A model generated the notes under the pieces. It was not told where the DNA came from, ran no database searches, and was given only the letters and a program-made list of their open reading frames with translations. A DNA stretch of 50,014 bases from Sphaerochaeta sp. UBA5849 (GTDB lineage Bacteria; Spirochaetota; Spirochaetia; Sphaerochaetales; Sphaerochaetaceae), in contig DJGJ01000067.1 of assembly GCA_002432715.1 (NCBI GenBank), positions 19,946 to 69,959 on the forward strand, in the 5' to 3' direction. Of the stretch, positions 14,143 to 22,365 are shown piece after piece (the first letter of the stretch is position 1; each line of letters starts with the position of its first letter). A program made the position numbers and the translations under genes.

Positions 14143-16776
14143 ATGCAAGAAGATCTCATCACGTTCAATGACTTCAGTTTTACCTATCAGGCCCAGACGG
14201 AAGCCACGCTGAGGCATATCAATCTACGGATCGGCAAAGGGGAGAAAATCCTGATCGCCGGTCCGTCCGGCAGTGGAAAAAGTACGCTTGGTTACTGCAT
14301 CAACGCCCTCATCCCCCACGCTTTCAACGGGACGATGGAGGGCAGCGCTTTTGTATGCGGTCTGGATGTCGAACAGGCCGACATCTATACGGTCAACCAG
14401 AAGGTCGGGACGGTGATGCAGGACACCGATGCCCAATTCGTCGCCCTCAGTGTAGCCGAAGATATCGCCTTTTCCTTGGAAAACCAGTGCATGAATCAGC
14501 AGGACATGCGAACTCTGGTAACAAACATGGCCCGTGTAGTCGACATGGAGGCTTTTCTCTCTCATAGTCCACAACATTTGTCCGGAGGCCAGAAGCAACG
14601 GGTCTCATTGGCGGGTGTGCTGGTTGACGATGTAGAGGTGCTGCTCTTCGATGAGCCGTTGGCCAATCTTGATCCGGAAACCGGCAGAACCGCCATAGCA
14701 CTGATCGATGAACTGGCAAGAACGACTGATAAGACGATCATCATCATCGAGCATCGACTCGAGGATGTGCTCTCCTGTCCGGTTGACCGGATTCTGGTGA
14801 TGCAGGACGGCGCCATTGTCTCTGATACCACGCCGAACGAACTGCTTGGCACCAGGCTGCTTCCTTCCTTGGGAATTCGCGACCCGCTCTATCTTGCCGC
14901 CTTGCGTCTGGCCGGCTGCGACCTCTCAGATCTTGGCGATCTCAGCAATCTTGATGCAATGCCGGTGGAGCGCTGCGCTGCACTTCTGAAGGCTTGGCAT
15001 ATGCGCTGCCGGGAGGAAGTCCAGCCGCCTGACCGGGTCGTTCAACTGCAGGTCAAGAATCTCAGCTACTCCTACGACGGCATCAAGCCCGCTTTGAAGG
15101 CTCTGCATGCAACCATATACCAAGGAGAGATGGTAAGCATACTGGGAAGCAACGGGGCTGGAAAATCTACTCTTGCACAGTTGTTGATGGGTGTATTGAA
15201 GCAGGACGGCGGGGATATTTTCTTTGAGGACCGCCTCATCAACGAATGTTCAGCCAGCCAGCGCTCCTCAATGATCGGGTTTGTCATGCAGAATCCCAAC
15301 CATATGATCAGCTGCGACCTCGTCTACGATGAGGTTGCGTTTGCCCTGCGCCAGAAAGGGTATGCAGAAGAACAGATCAAGGACCGGGTGATGGATGTGC
15401 TTGGACTATGCGCCTTGCGGCCATACCATCATTGGCCGATCTCGGCTTTGAGTTATGGACAGAAGAAGCGGGTGACCATAGCATCCATTCTGGTCACCCA
15501 ACCCAAGGTGCTCATTCTTGATGAACCCACCAGCGCACAGGATTATCAGCGCTATACCACCTTGATGGAGTTTCTCAGCCACCTCAACCGTACCATCGGC
15601 CTCACCATCTTGTTCATCACCCATGATATGCATCTGGCTTTGGAGTATACCCGGCGTTCATTGGTATTGCATGAGGGAGAGCTTCTCTGTGATAAGCCTA
15701 CCAATGAGGTGTTCAGCGATGAAGCGGTGCTCAGGCAGGCCAATCTGAAGGTTACCAGTCTCTATACGCTTGCCAAACGGTGCGGCATCGACGATATACC
15801 ATCGTTCATTGAAACGTTTGTACAGACCGAAGCCAAGGGACGCGGCTCTGCAGCGGATGTCTGCTCGATTCCCCGCAGGGAAGAGGAATGGCTCGAAACA
15901 GGCAAGAAAAGCAAGCCCAAGAAAAAAATCAAGAAAGGCGGGCGCAAGTTCGGCTTCACCCTCACCTATGAGGACACTGATTCGTTTTTGCATACCCTCA
16001 ATGGTGTTGCCAAGCTGGGAGTATTCCTCTTGTGGATCATTTTCAGCCTTACCACCTTCGACCTGCGGTTCCTTGCATTCGGGACGGCCTGTTCATTCCT
16101 TTTGTTGATCGTTTCAAGAATCCCGCTTCGAAAATTCAAACCCTACTTCATAGGAATGGGTACGGTCATCGCATTGAATGCCCTGTTCATCTACCTTTTC
16201 TCTCCAGACCAAGGGACGCTGTACCTGGGAACCAGGACGATCATCATAGGCTCACCGGGTGCACGGTACGCATTGACTCTGGAGACGTTGTTCTACCTGG
16301 TGGTGGTTTGCCTCAAGTATTTCTCAATATTCCCTATGGCATTGTTGTTTGTCAGTATCACGAATCCATCGGAGTTTGCCTCTTCCCTCAACCGCCTGGG
16401 TGTGTCGTACAGGATCAGCTATGCAGTTGCTCTGGCCCTTCGGTACCTGCCGGAAGTCTCATCCAGTTATCTGAATATCCTTCGTGCGCAAATGGCTCGC
16501 GGGGTGGATGTTTCCAAGGATGTTTCCTTGGCGAAAAGAGTCTCCTCTGTGAGCCGGATTCTCGCCCCGTTGGTGCTTTCCAGCCTCGACCGGATCGAGG
16601 TGATAACCAATGCCATGATCCTCAGGGGATTCGGTCGGATGGAGAAGCGGACCTGGTATCTGAGCCAGAGCCTCAGAGCTCGTGATTACCTTGCCCTTGG
16701 GTTCGCTTTGGTTCTGGCTTCTGCAAGTCTTTGGGTACGGTTTGGAATGAAAGTCATGTTTTGGTATCCTTTCTAG
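14143..16776 (+). CDS. ECF transporter fusion: two ATPase domains plus T-component in one chain
   Basis: The 877-residue protein carries a complete ECF energy module. ATPase 1 has Walker A GPSGSGKST (40-48), signature LSGGQKQR (146-153) and Walker B VLLFDEP (166-172). ATPase 2 has GSNGAGKST (335-343), a variant signature LSYGQKKR (436-443) and VLILDEP (456-462). A lysine-rich linker (about 588-602) leads to the transmembrane T-domain (about 615-877), which has the two coupling motifs ARG in RAQMARG (781-787) and LRG in MILRGFG (825-831). The ATPase pair resembles YkoD; fusion of the T-component to it is unusual. It lies 37 bases after the S-component and ends the operon. Confidence 0.93.
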   Translation: MQEDLITFNDFSFTYQAQTEATLRHINLRIGKGEKILIAGPSGSGKSTLGYCINALIPHAFNGTMEGSAFVCGLDVEQADIYTVNQKVGTVMQDTDAQFVALSVAEDIAFSLENQCMNQQDMRTLVTNMARVVDMEAFLSHSPQHLSGGQKQRVSLAGVLVDDVEVLLFDEPLANLDPETGRTAIALIDELARTTDKTIIIIEHRLEDVLSCPVDRILVMQDGAIVSDTTPNELLGTRLLPSLGIRDPLYLAALRLAGCDLSDLGDLSNLDAMPVERCAALLKAWHMRCREEVQPPDRVVQLQVKNLSYSYDGIKPALKALHATIYQGEMVSILGSNGAGKSTLAQLLMGVLKQDGGDIFFEDRLINECSASQRSSMIGFVMQNPNHMISCDLVYDEVAFALRQKGYAEEQIKDRVMDVLGLCALRPYHHWPISALSYGQKKRVTIASILVTQPKVLILDEPTSAQDYQRYTTLMEFLSHLNRTIGLTILFITHDMHLALEYTRRSLVLHEGELLCDKPTNEVFSDEAVLRQANLKVTSLYTLAKRCGIDDIPSFIETFVQTEAKGRGSAADVCSIPRREEEWLETGKKSKPKKKIKKGGRKFGFTLTYEDTDSFLHTLNGVAKLGVFLLWIIFSLTTFDLRFLAFGTACSFLLLIVSRIPLRKFKPYFIGMGTVIALNALFIYLFSPDQGTLYLGTRTIIIGSPGARYALTLETLFYLVVVCLKYFSIFPMALLFVSITNPSEFASSLNRLGVSYRISYAVALALRYLPEVSSSYLNILRAQMARGVDVSKDVSLAKRVSSVSRILAPLVLSSLDRIEVITNAMILRGFGRMEKRTWYLSQSLRARDYLALGFALVLASASLWVRFGMKVMFWYPF

Positions 16777-16793
16777 TACAAAGGAGACTATTA

Positions 16794-16811
16794 ATGCAAA
16801 AAGTGTGGTAG
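16794..16811 (+). other. Six-codon mini-ORF (MQKVW) with strong ribosome site
   Basis: AAGGAG followed at proper spacing by ATG encodes only five residues before TAG, 17 bases after the ECF fusion stop. It may be a gene remnant, a translated leader for the DksA-like gene about 85 bases on, or chance. A possible promoter TTGACA with an over-long spacer to TTATAT lies just after it. Confidence 0.2.
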
Positions 16812-16895
16812 AGAGCTTGACAGATGGACAGGTTATACCCATCTTATATGGAATAAAAAATACAAGGGTCGCAGTTTGACTTTTGCAGGAGGCAT

Positions 16896-17258
16896 ATGAT
16901 GTCCGACACGTTTGTACAAGAGATGGAAGAGCAGCTTATTGCCATGAGAAAGGAGTTGCTGGACAAGTTGACTGAAGATAACAGTGACTTTCGGGAGATG
17001 GTCAATGCCATGGGCATCAAGGACAGCATCGATGTAGCCGCGGATGATATTGCCTTTAAGAAAATGGAAGCGATCAACAAACATGAGGCCAACCGCCTGC
17101 GCTCGATTGAAAATGCCCTTGCCCGTATTCACAACGGCAAGTATGGCCATTGTTTGAAGTGTCTGAAAAAAATCCCTGAAGAGCGCCTGCGTGCAATTCC
17201 CTATGCAGTATTGTGCGTAGACTGCAAGAATGCCGAGGAAGTCCCGGGCAGACGCTGA
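16896..17258 (+). CDS. DksA/TraR-family C4 zinc-finger protein
   Basis: This 120-residue protein has a coiled-coil N-terminal half (about 5-85) and a C-terminal C4 zinc finger, CLKCLKKIPEERL then CVDC. DksA-type proteins enter the secondary channel of RNA polymerase and, with ppGpp, adjust transcription on starvation. A DxxDxA-like acidic tip is present around IDVAADDIAF, close to the DksA pattern. AGGAGG precedes ATG at 16896; ATG at 16899 is equally possible. A bidirectional terminator follows. Whether it is true DksA or a shorter relative cannot be settled. Confidence 0.85.
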   Translation: MMSDTFVQEMEEQLIAMRKELLDKLTEDNSDFREMVNAMGIKDSIDVAADDIAFKKMEAINKHEANRLRSIENALARIHNGKYGHCLKCLKKIPEERLRAIPYAVLCVDCKNAEEVPGRR

Positions 17259-17274
17259 CATACGCGCTGACGAA

Positions 17275-17326
17275 AAAAAAAGAACAGAAGTGATTCCCGC
17301 TCCAAGGGGCTCTTCTGTTCTTTTTT
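17275..17326. terminator. Bidirectional Rho-independent terminator
   Basis: AAAAAAAGAACAGAAG pairs with CTTCTGTTCTTTTTT across about 21 bases. A-runs and T-runs on both sides let it serve the DksA-like gene on the plus strand and the MBL hydrolase gene on the minus strand. Confidence 0.9.
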
Positions 17327-17337
17327 GTTACTGGTAG

Positions 17338-17985
17338 CTAGAGATACGGATTGTGCTGTTCTCGTGCAATCGTGCTCGCAGGCCCATGTCCTGGAAGTAT
17401 CTGAACTTCTTCGGGGAGGGTGAGCAGGCGTTTGCAGCTTTCTCTGATCAGTGGATACGAACCACCTTGAAGGTCGGTGCGGCCGATGCTTCCGGCAAAC
17501 AGGGTATCGCCGGTGAACAAAAACTGACCCTCCTCATGATAAAAGCAGAGACCTCCGGGGGTATGCCCCGGAGTTGCCAATACGCTCAGGTGGCTGTCTT
17601 GCAGAAGCTGTCCATCATGCAAATAGGCGGTGGGTCGGGGAAGGTTGCCCAGTTGTGCTTCATACCTGTCCCAAAAGCTCTTGTCGAAACAGACCTGTTT
17701 GAGGTTGTTGTATCCTTGTGGACCCAAATAGGGCGAATCCTCTTCGCTGACCAATATTTCCAACTCGGGCCAGTGTTTTTTCAAACCTCCGAGCGCTGTA
17801 ATATGATCCCAATGGGTATGGGTCAGAAGTATTGCAACCGGTGTGACATTACGCCTCTGGATGTGGCGGATGATGGTGTTCTCGTCATTGCCCGGATCAA
17901 TGATCCAGGCGCTTGAGGTCTCCTCATCGCCCATGATGTAGCAGTTGGTCTGGTAAGGTCCCACCACAAGTCGTTCGACAAACAT
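17338..17985 (-). CDS. MBL-fold metallohydrolase (glyoxalase II-like)
   Basis: The 215-residue protein has the zinc-binding pattern of metallo-beta-lactamase-fold hydrolases: HTHWDH (56-61), His141 in TPGHTPGG, Asp160 in TGDTLF and His200 in LPGHG. This short form resembles the widespread YcbL/glyoxalase II-like enzymes that hydrolyse thioesters such as S-lactoylglutathione, though the substrate here is not proven. No signal peptide. It begins three bases after the DbpA-domain gene, so the pair is one operon driven from about 18870, and it ends at a good terminator. Confidence 0.88.
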   Translation of the reverse strand: MFVERLVVGPYQTNCYIMGDEETSSAWIIDPGNDENTIIRHIQRRNVTPVAILLTHTHWDHITALGGLKKHWPELEILVSEEDSPYLGPQGYNNLKQVCFDKSFWDRYEAQLGNLPRPTAYLHDGQLLQDSHLSVLATPGHTPGGLCFYHEEGQFLFTGDTLFAGSIGRTDLQGGSYPLIRESCKRLLTLPEEVQILPGHGPASTIAREQHNPYL

Positions 17986-17988
17986 CCC

Positions 17989-18561
17989 TTACTCCTTGTT
18001 GGAATAGCTTACTGCTGCAGTTCTTCCCTTGATTTCCATCCCGTTGAGTTTGGCGATGGCCTTTTCACAATGCTCCTCACTCATGCTGATGAATGAGTAC
18101 TTGTCATGGATGCGGATGCTGTAGATGTCATCACGGGTGATTTCAAGTTCGGTTTGCAGAAGCTGGCTCAGTTCTTTTGCATAGAGGCGCTTCATCTTGC
18201 CGATGTTCAGATACAGGGTGCGTGCGCCTTCGGGAAGGGCCTTCTCTTCCTTGGCTTTTTCTTGGATCTGGGGCTCCGCCTGCTCAGCTTTTCCAGCGGG
18301 TTTGCTCTCGCGCTTTGCCTTTGCCGGTCGCGTGGTGTCTCTGACATTCGACTTCTTGGGACTGTTTGCCTGCAGGATCTCCCGCAGGAGGTAGGCCATG
18401 AAATACCCGCGCAGAGTAAAAGGTACATTCTTCTTGATCAGCTTCTTCAGTTTTTCCAATTCATCGGGACTGGGGTCGGCTTTGACTTTTCCTGCCAATA
18501 CTTGAATGGTGCCGGTCAGCAGGTCGTCTTCGTTCGGGGTGCTCTTGTTTACATTGTCCAT
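17989..18561 (-). CDS. Free-standing DbpA-type RNA-binding domain protein
   Basis: The 190-residue protein ends with a domain (about 115-190) like the C-terminal RNA-binding domain of the helicase DbpA: TLYLNIGKMKRLYAKELSQLL, then DIYSIRIHDKYSFISMSEEHCEKAIAKLNGM (each quoted in part). In DbpA this fold recognises hairpin 92 of 23S rRNA. No helicase is attached. The N-terminal 60 residues look helical, and a Lys/Glu/Pro-rich linker joins the two parts. The ATG at 18561 has AAGGAG at good distance and is better than the TTG at 18567. It is preceded by a leader of about 310 bases with several hairpins, so its own RNA-binding activity may regulate it. Confidence 0.8.
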   Translation of the reverse strand: MDNVNKSTPNEDDLLTGTIQVLAGKVKADPSPDELEKLKKLIKKNVPFTLRGYFMAYLLREILQANSPKKSNVRDTTRPAKAKRESKPAGKAEQAEPQIQEKAKEEKALPEGARTLYLNIGKMKRLYAKELSQLLQTELEITRDDIYSIRIHDKYSFISMSEEHCEKAIAKLNGMEIKGRTAAVSYSNKE

Positions 18562-18870
18562 GAGCAAATCTCCTTGATAGTGTTTTGCCTCGCTTTGGGT
18601 GCCAGCGGCGGGCTTTTTTGTTTCCTGGATATGCAGTTGGACCTCCGCTTCTTTCCGACCGGCCGCGGCAGGGAAGAGACAAGGAAGAGCGAACTGTCTC
18701 CTTCACCATCTGCAGAAACAGGCCGATGATGAAGGCAAGCGGATACCGCCAAGCGGTCACACTCAGGGGTAGGAAGGTGCATGCTGGCACATGCAAGGCC
18801 TTCCATCCAGCCCTGCCCTCGGGAGGAACAACTATGCATACGGTAAAGGTTCCCATCCCACGGGCAGTTT
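18562..18870 (-). ncRNA. Structured leader or small RNA upstream of the DbpA-domain gene
   Basis: No gene explains this stretch, yet it holds ordered hairpins. Hairpin 1 (18813-18867) is a 55-base imperfect stem: CTGCCC, GGGA and GGAAC pair in turn with GUUCC, UCCC and GGGCAG across a loop of about 18 bases. Hairpin 2 (18772-18804) pairs GGAAGG with CCTTCC and TGCATG with CATGCA. Hairpin 3 (18745-18757) is ACCGC-TTG-GCGGT in minus-strand sense. A promoter at 18877-18906 would start transcription about three bases before hairpin 1. It could be a cis-regulatory leader for the RNA-binding protein or an independent RNA. It matches no riboswitch, SRP RNA, RNase P or tmRNA pattern I know. Confidence 0.55.
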
Positions 18871-18876
18871 ATAGTC

Positions 18877-18906
18877 AGGATACTCAACCTGTTCCAGCTT
18901 TGTCAA
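18877..18906 (-). promoter_or_regulatory. Promoter of the structured leader / DbpA-domain operon
   Basis: On the minus strand a perfect TTGACA (-35) is followed by an 18-base spacer and TATCCT (-10). The predicted start near 18870 is just before hairpin 1 of the leader. Confidence 0.6.
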
Positions 18907-18942
18907 GGAATGCTGGATATGGGTTCTGCATCCTTTCTCTCT

Positions 18943-18972
18943 TTGCGTTGAAGGCCTTTGGTGTGGTACTAT
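18943..18972 (+). promoter_or_regulatory. Leaderless-type promoter of the coiled-coil gene
   Basis: TTGCGT, an 18-base spacer and TACTAT, then seven bases to the ATG at 18980, which has no ribosome site. Confidence 0.5.
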
Positions 18973-18979
18973 TCGGATT

Positions 18980-20065
18980 ATGGGTAATTTGCAGGCCGAT
19001 ATCCAACAAAAGCAGAAGGAGATTGAACAACATCAGAGTGATGTGTTCTTCCTGTATGCAGATTTAGGAAGGAGTGTCGCACTTGTTCAACAGATTTCCC
19101 GTCTTCCGTATGCCGAAGCCGAGTATGAGACGTTTTGCACCCTGATGGATGCATATGAGAGTGCCAAGCACTCGTATGAACAGATTTCCGGATACATTGC
19201 ACAGATTGAGGACCGCTCGAGGAAAATCAAGGAGATTGAAAAAGATATTCGTCTGTTGCGAAACCCCTTTACCCGGGTGTACTCCCAGCTTGGGGCCATA
19301 GCTTATGAAGCGTATGGTTCCCAAACGCTGGCGGAGCATGTGAGGCAGGCCTGTTTCCCATTGTTTGAGGAGCATGCCAAGCGGACGCGAAAACTGGAGA
19401 ATCAAAAGCAGGCCCATAGTGGGTTGTTGGGCCGGAAAATCATCGTATTGCAGCTGGATTTTCAGCGTAAAATCCTTCCCGGTCTCTTGGCAAAGGCTGG
19501 AGCCCGCCTTGTGTCCATCGGCTGTGAAAAGGATCTTCCGCTTGCAGGCAGGCAGTCTTTGTTGGATGAGCTGAATAGTCTGAACGAGCGTCGGCAGGAA
19601 CTGAGCCAGGAGCTCGAGCTGCACCAGAGTGCCATGGCAAAATTGCAGTCAGAGGAGGTTCAAAGCCCGAAAGCCCGCATGGAGGAACGGGCAAGTGCGA
19701 TGAAGCAAGCTTGGAAAGCTGCTGAAAAGGCAGCATCGGCCTATGGAAAGGCTTTGTATGAAACACTGCCGGAGCAGGTGCATTCGGACCAGATCGGCCA
19801 AAAGGCGATTCATTTGATGGATCAAATTACCTTGCACCGCAAGCGGATCAAGAGTCTGCAACGGGAAATAAAGCAGCTGGAAAACCTGATCCAAGTGCAG
19901 GAGCTGGAAGCTCAAATCGAGCTGGAGAATCAGAGGATTGAGGTGCTCCGCTCACAAATCGATACCTGCAACCGGCAGATCAGCCAGATTGCAGCCTCCA
20001 TCAATGAGAAGCAGAAACGAATCACCGTTCTGCTTCCTCCTTCCTCTGTGATCACCGATGGCTGA
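18980..20065 (+). CDS. Cytoplasmic coiled-coil protein of unknown function
   Basis: The 361-residue protein has no signal peptide or membrane segment and is dominated by heptad-rich helices at about 1-30, 70-85, 190-225 and 275-350, rich in Gln, Glu, Lys and Leu. A middle stretch (about 85-180) contains Gly, Pro and Cys and may be globular. I do not recognise a family. It overlaps the MltG-like gene by eight bases, so the two are co-expressed; a role in envelope assembly is possible by association only. Expression appears leaderless. Confidence 0.75.
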   Translation: MGNLQADIQQKQKEIEQHQSDVFFLYADLGRSVALVQQISRLPYAEAEYETFCTLMDAYESAKHSYEQISGYIAQIEDRSRKIKEIEKDIRLLRNPFTRVYSQLGAIAYEAYGSQTLAEHVRQACFPLFEEHAKRTRKLENQKQAHSGLLGRKIIVLQLDFQRKILPGLLAKAGARLVSIGCEKDLPLAGRQSLLDELNSLNERRQELSQELELHQSAMAKLQSEEVQSPKARMEERASAMKQAWKAAEKAASAYGKALYETLPEQVHSDQIGQKAIHLMDQITLHRKRIKSLQREIKQLENLIQVQELEAQIELENQRIEVLRSQIDTCNRQISQIAASINEKQKRITVLLPPSSVITDG

Positions 20066-21422
20066 GAAACGCAAGGAGCCTAAGCAGTTGACCTTGGGTT
20101 TGGAAGAGCCCAAGGCCGGACCTCCCCAAAAGGCTACTACATCTTCCTGCAAAGTGGTGTTGAAGGACGATACCTCCAAAGCCCCTTCGATCCCTGTCAG
20201 GCGAAAGAAACCTTCGGTGACAACCCGCAGCATGACAGTGAAAATTCCTCAGCAGAACAAGTCGGAACAACCTGCTGCAAACCAACTGCCGAGGACGAAA
20301 GTAAGGACGGCTGAACAACCAAATCCGCACTTGGTGCAAACGCATGCGATAAAGGCGAAAAGTGCGCAGGTTGTACGACCGAAAGTGCAGCCACCTCCGA
20401 TAGGAAAACGGAGAGGTTACCAAAAGTCAAAAGCTGCGATGCTCCTCGTCCCCCTGTTGGCTGCAAGCCTGCTATTCTGCATCGCAATGCTCTGGTGGGT
20501 GGCATCCAACCAGAAAAAGGCATATGAGCCTGTGATGAGTGCGTCGATCGAGGACAGGCCGGTTATCGCCTTGACCATTGAACGCGGCATGACCGCCCGC
20601 TCGGTGAGCTTGTTGCTTGAGCAGATGGGGGTGGTGAAGGATTCACAACTCCTGCTTTCCTACTTTGTGGAGAACAATCTGGCCACCGTTCTCAAGACCG
20701 GTTCTTATTTGATGCATGAAAACATGAGTTTTGAGGCAATCGGAACCATGCTCACAGCCGAGCCGGAAATGGTTCAGCTGACCATTGCACCTGCTTTCAC
20801 CCTCAAGAGTATTGATGCCTATCTGGTCAACCGGCTTGGATTTGAACCAGGAGTGTTCTTGCAATCGGCCCATGACTTGGCAAAAGCCTATGGCCTTAGT
20901 TTCTCCGAGGGGTGGTTGCTCAGCGGCGTCTATTCGGTCAATATACAGCGTGCCGCCAATGATTTGGCCTTGAGCATGTATCAGGCAATGCTGGATGAAA
21001 TTAAGAAACACCTGGGAACACCCTTGTTGGAACGCTACTCCATCGAGGAGTTGCTGATCATTGCTTCCATGATCCAAGCCGAAACCCAGGACGCTAGCCA
21101 GATGCAGGGAATTTCATCGGTAATCCATAATCGGTTGGAGAATAATGAACCGCTTGGAATCGATGCAACCACCCGCTATGAGCTGGATGATTGGGTCAAT
21201 CCGATTCCCACCCATGCCCTGGATACGAAAACGCCATACAATACCCGACGCAAGGTCGGCTTGCCCCCGACGGGTATTTGCAGTCCCTCACCGGAGGCTG
21301 TGCATGCGGCCTTCAATCCAGCCGATACCCCGTACTTCTATTATTTGCACGATCGAGACAAGCAGATTCATTTTGCTCTTACCTACGATGAGCACAAACA
21401 AAACATCACATTGTATCGCTAG
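20058..21422 (+). CDS. MltG-like (YceG-type) endolytic murein transglycosylase homologue
   Basis: The 454-residue protein has a 125-residue basic, Pro-rich cytoplasmic region, one membrane helix (about 126-149) and a YceG-like periplasmic domain. Recognisable parts are SEGWLLSGVY (283-292, usually EGYLFPDTY), IASMIQAET (335-343, usually LASIVEKET), VIHNRLENNEPLGIDATTRYEL, TPYNTRRKVGLPPTGICSP and HDRDKQIHFALTYDEH. One of the two neighbouring glutamates of the usual EKET motif is Gln340, while Glu342 is kept; I cannot tell which is the catalytic one. MltG cuts nascent glycan strands. It is partnered with the coiled-coil gene upstream, and its 3' end overlaps the convergent SdpI-like gene by 17 bases. 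Confidence 0.85.
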   Translation: MAEKRKEPKQLTLGLEEPKAGPPQKATTSSCKVVLKDDTSKAPSIPVRRKKPSVTTRSMTVKIPQQNKSEQPAANQLPRTKVRTAEQPNPHLVQTHAIKAKSAQVVRPKVQPPPIGKRRGYQKSKAAMLLVPLLAASLLFCIAMLWWVASNQKKAYEPVMSASIEDRPVIALTIERGMTARSVSLLLEQMGVVKDSQLLLSYFVENNLATVLKTGSYLMHENMSFEAIGTMLTAEPEMVQLTIAPAFTLKSIDAYLVNRLGFEPGVFLQSAHDLAKAYGLSFSEGWLLSGVYSVNIQRAANDLALSMYQAMLDEIKKHLGTPLLERYSIEELLIIASMIQAETQDASQMQGISSVIHNRLENNEPLGIDATTRYELDDWVNPIPTHALDTKTPYNTRRKVGLPPTGICSPSPEAVHAAFNPADTPYFYYLHDRDKQIHFALTYDEHKQNITLYR

Positions 21423-22065
21423 GCTGCTCTTTCCTGAATAGCAGGAACGAGTATACTGTCGGAGCTATTGCCAGGAGGGGTAGGCCGACAAAGAAGAGGG
21501 GGGCGGCATCAAGGTTGAGTAACAGGCCGATGATGAAGACAATGCTTGTCACTGTCCAGAGCCACCCCGCAAAACGATGGGTTTTTCTCCAGTTGGTCTG
21601 GCTTGCCAGTGTCCACGGAAGTTTGATGCCGATTGTGTAATTCTGTTTGCACTTCGGCAGGTAATTGCCGATGATCAGAAAAAGGATGGAAACACCCATG
21701 GGTACGACGCGTTCTACTTCAATGGGTTTTCCCATGGCAATCAAGAGGGTGAGGGGGGACAAAAAGAGATTCAGCGGGGCGATGAGCCAGCGAGATATGT
21801 GGTAGATTCGTTCCTTGGGATCTCGTTTGGGATCGGCTTTCAAGCCTATCTGCATCACAACATTGAGCAACGTGAGTAACAGAGGAAGGCCGAAAGCGGC
21901 AAAGGCCTTGGGTGCATAGTTGTCCGGCTCTCCTGCAGCATTGAAGTGAATCGCCACCTGGTCGGGCAAATCTGCATAGACCACGGCTGAGAATACAAGA
22001 GGCAGCAGGCAAACCAAAGTGGTTATGACGAACGTGCGGTCAAGAAGAGTGCGACTTTGTTTCAT
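21406..22065 (-). CDS. SdpI-family membrane protein (DUF1648 domain)
   Basis: This 219-residue membrane protein has a DUF1648-type N-terminus, LPDQVAIHFNAAGEPDNYAPK, between hydrophobic helices, and an SdpI-like C-terminal part with GNYLPKCKQNYTIGIKLPWTLAS, NWRKTHRFAGWLW and further helices, about six in all. In Bacillus subtilis SdpI gives immunity to the SdpC toxin and sequesters the repressor SdpR. GGAGGAACCG precedes the ATG at 22065. The start lies inside the upstream ArsR-type gene, making a coupled pair. No sdpC-like toxin is seen nearby. Confidence 0.87.
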   Translation of the reverse strand: MKQSRTLLDRTFVITTLVCLLPLVFSAVVYADLPDQVAIHFNAAGEPDNYAPKAFAAFGLPLLLTLLNVVMQIGLKADPKRDPKERIYHISRWLIAPLNLFLSPLTLLIAMGKPIEVERVVPMGVSILFLIIGNYLPKCKQNYTIGIKLPWTLASQTNWRKTHRFAGWLWTVTSIVFIIGLLLNLDAAPLFFVGLPLLAIAPTVYSFLLFRKEQPSDTM

Positions 22066-22333
22066 CGGTTCCTCCAGTAAACTGTGCACACCAGAGCATG
22101 ATTTCCTCGAATACCGAGGCATTGAGTTCATAATAAATGAAATTCTTGAATTTGCTTTCTGTTATCAAGGAAGCTTTTTTCAACAACGATATATGGTAGG
22201 AAACAGTGGCGGCAGACAGGTTGGGAAAATTGCCAACAATTTCTCCTGCGCTGAGTCTGCCCTTTCTCAACAGCGAGAGCATCTCACGCCGCTGGGGGTC
22301 GGATATGGCTTTCATGGTTTCTGAGAACCCCAT
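22040..22333 (-). CDS. ArsR-family (SdpR-like) transcriptional repressor
   Basis: The 97-residue protein is a winged-helix ArsR-type regulator: ISDPQRREMLSLLRKGRLSAGEIV, LSAATVSYHISLLKKASLI (recognition helix) and KFKNFIYYELN (wing). The Cys metal site of ArsR sensors is missing from the recognition helix, so it is probably not a metal sensor but an autorepressor of the SdpR type, titrated by the membrane protein encoded next. TAGGAG precedes ATG at 22333. An inverted repeat at 22342-22365 just upstream is a likely operator. Confidence 0.87.
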   Translation of the reverse strand: MGFSETMKAISDPQRREMLSLLRKGRLSAGEIVGNFPNLSAATVSYHISLLKKASLITESKFKNFIYYELNASVFEEIMLWCAQFTGGTDETKSHSS

Positions 22334-22341
22334 TATCACTC

Positions 22342-22365
22342 CTATTTCGAATAATTTCTAAATAG
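22342..22365. promoter_or_regulatory. Candidate operator of the SdpR-like repressor
   Basis: CTATTT and AAATAG form an inverted repeat 12 bases apart in an AT-rich block immediately before the repressor start, the usual place for ArsR autoregulation. A second palindrome, ACACGCGTGT, lies at 22378-22387. Confidence 0.4.

Noticed and set aside
16817..16845. TTGACA with TTATAT as a promoter of the DksA-like gene
   Set aside because: The spacer is about 21 bases, too long for a normal sigma70 promoter.
18595..18620. A GC-rich stretch followed by six T on the plus strand that looks like a terminator
   Set aside because: The stem pairs poorly and no plus-strand gene lies before it; the T-run is the A-run of the minus-strand leader.
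18549..18887. A minus-strand frame of 112 codons across the region before the DbpA-domain gene
   Set aside because: It starts inside the predicted promoter, overlaps the start of the real gene, has no ribosome site, and the hairpins account for the sequence better.
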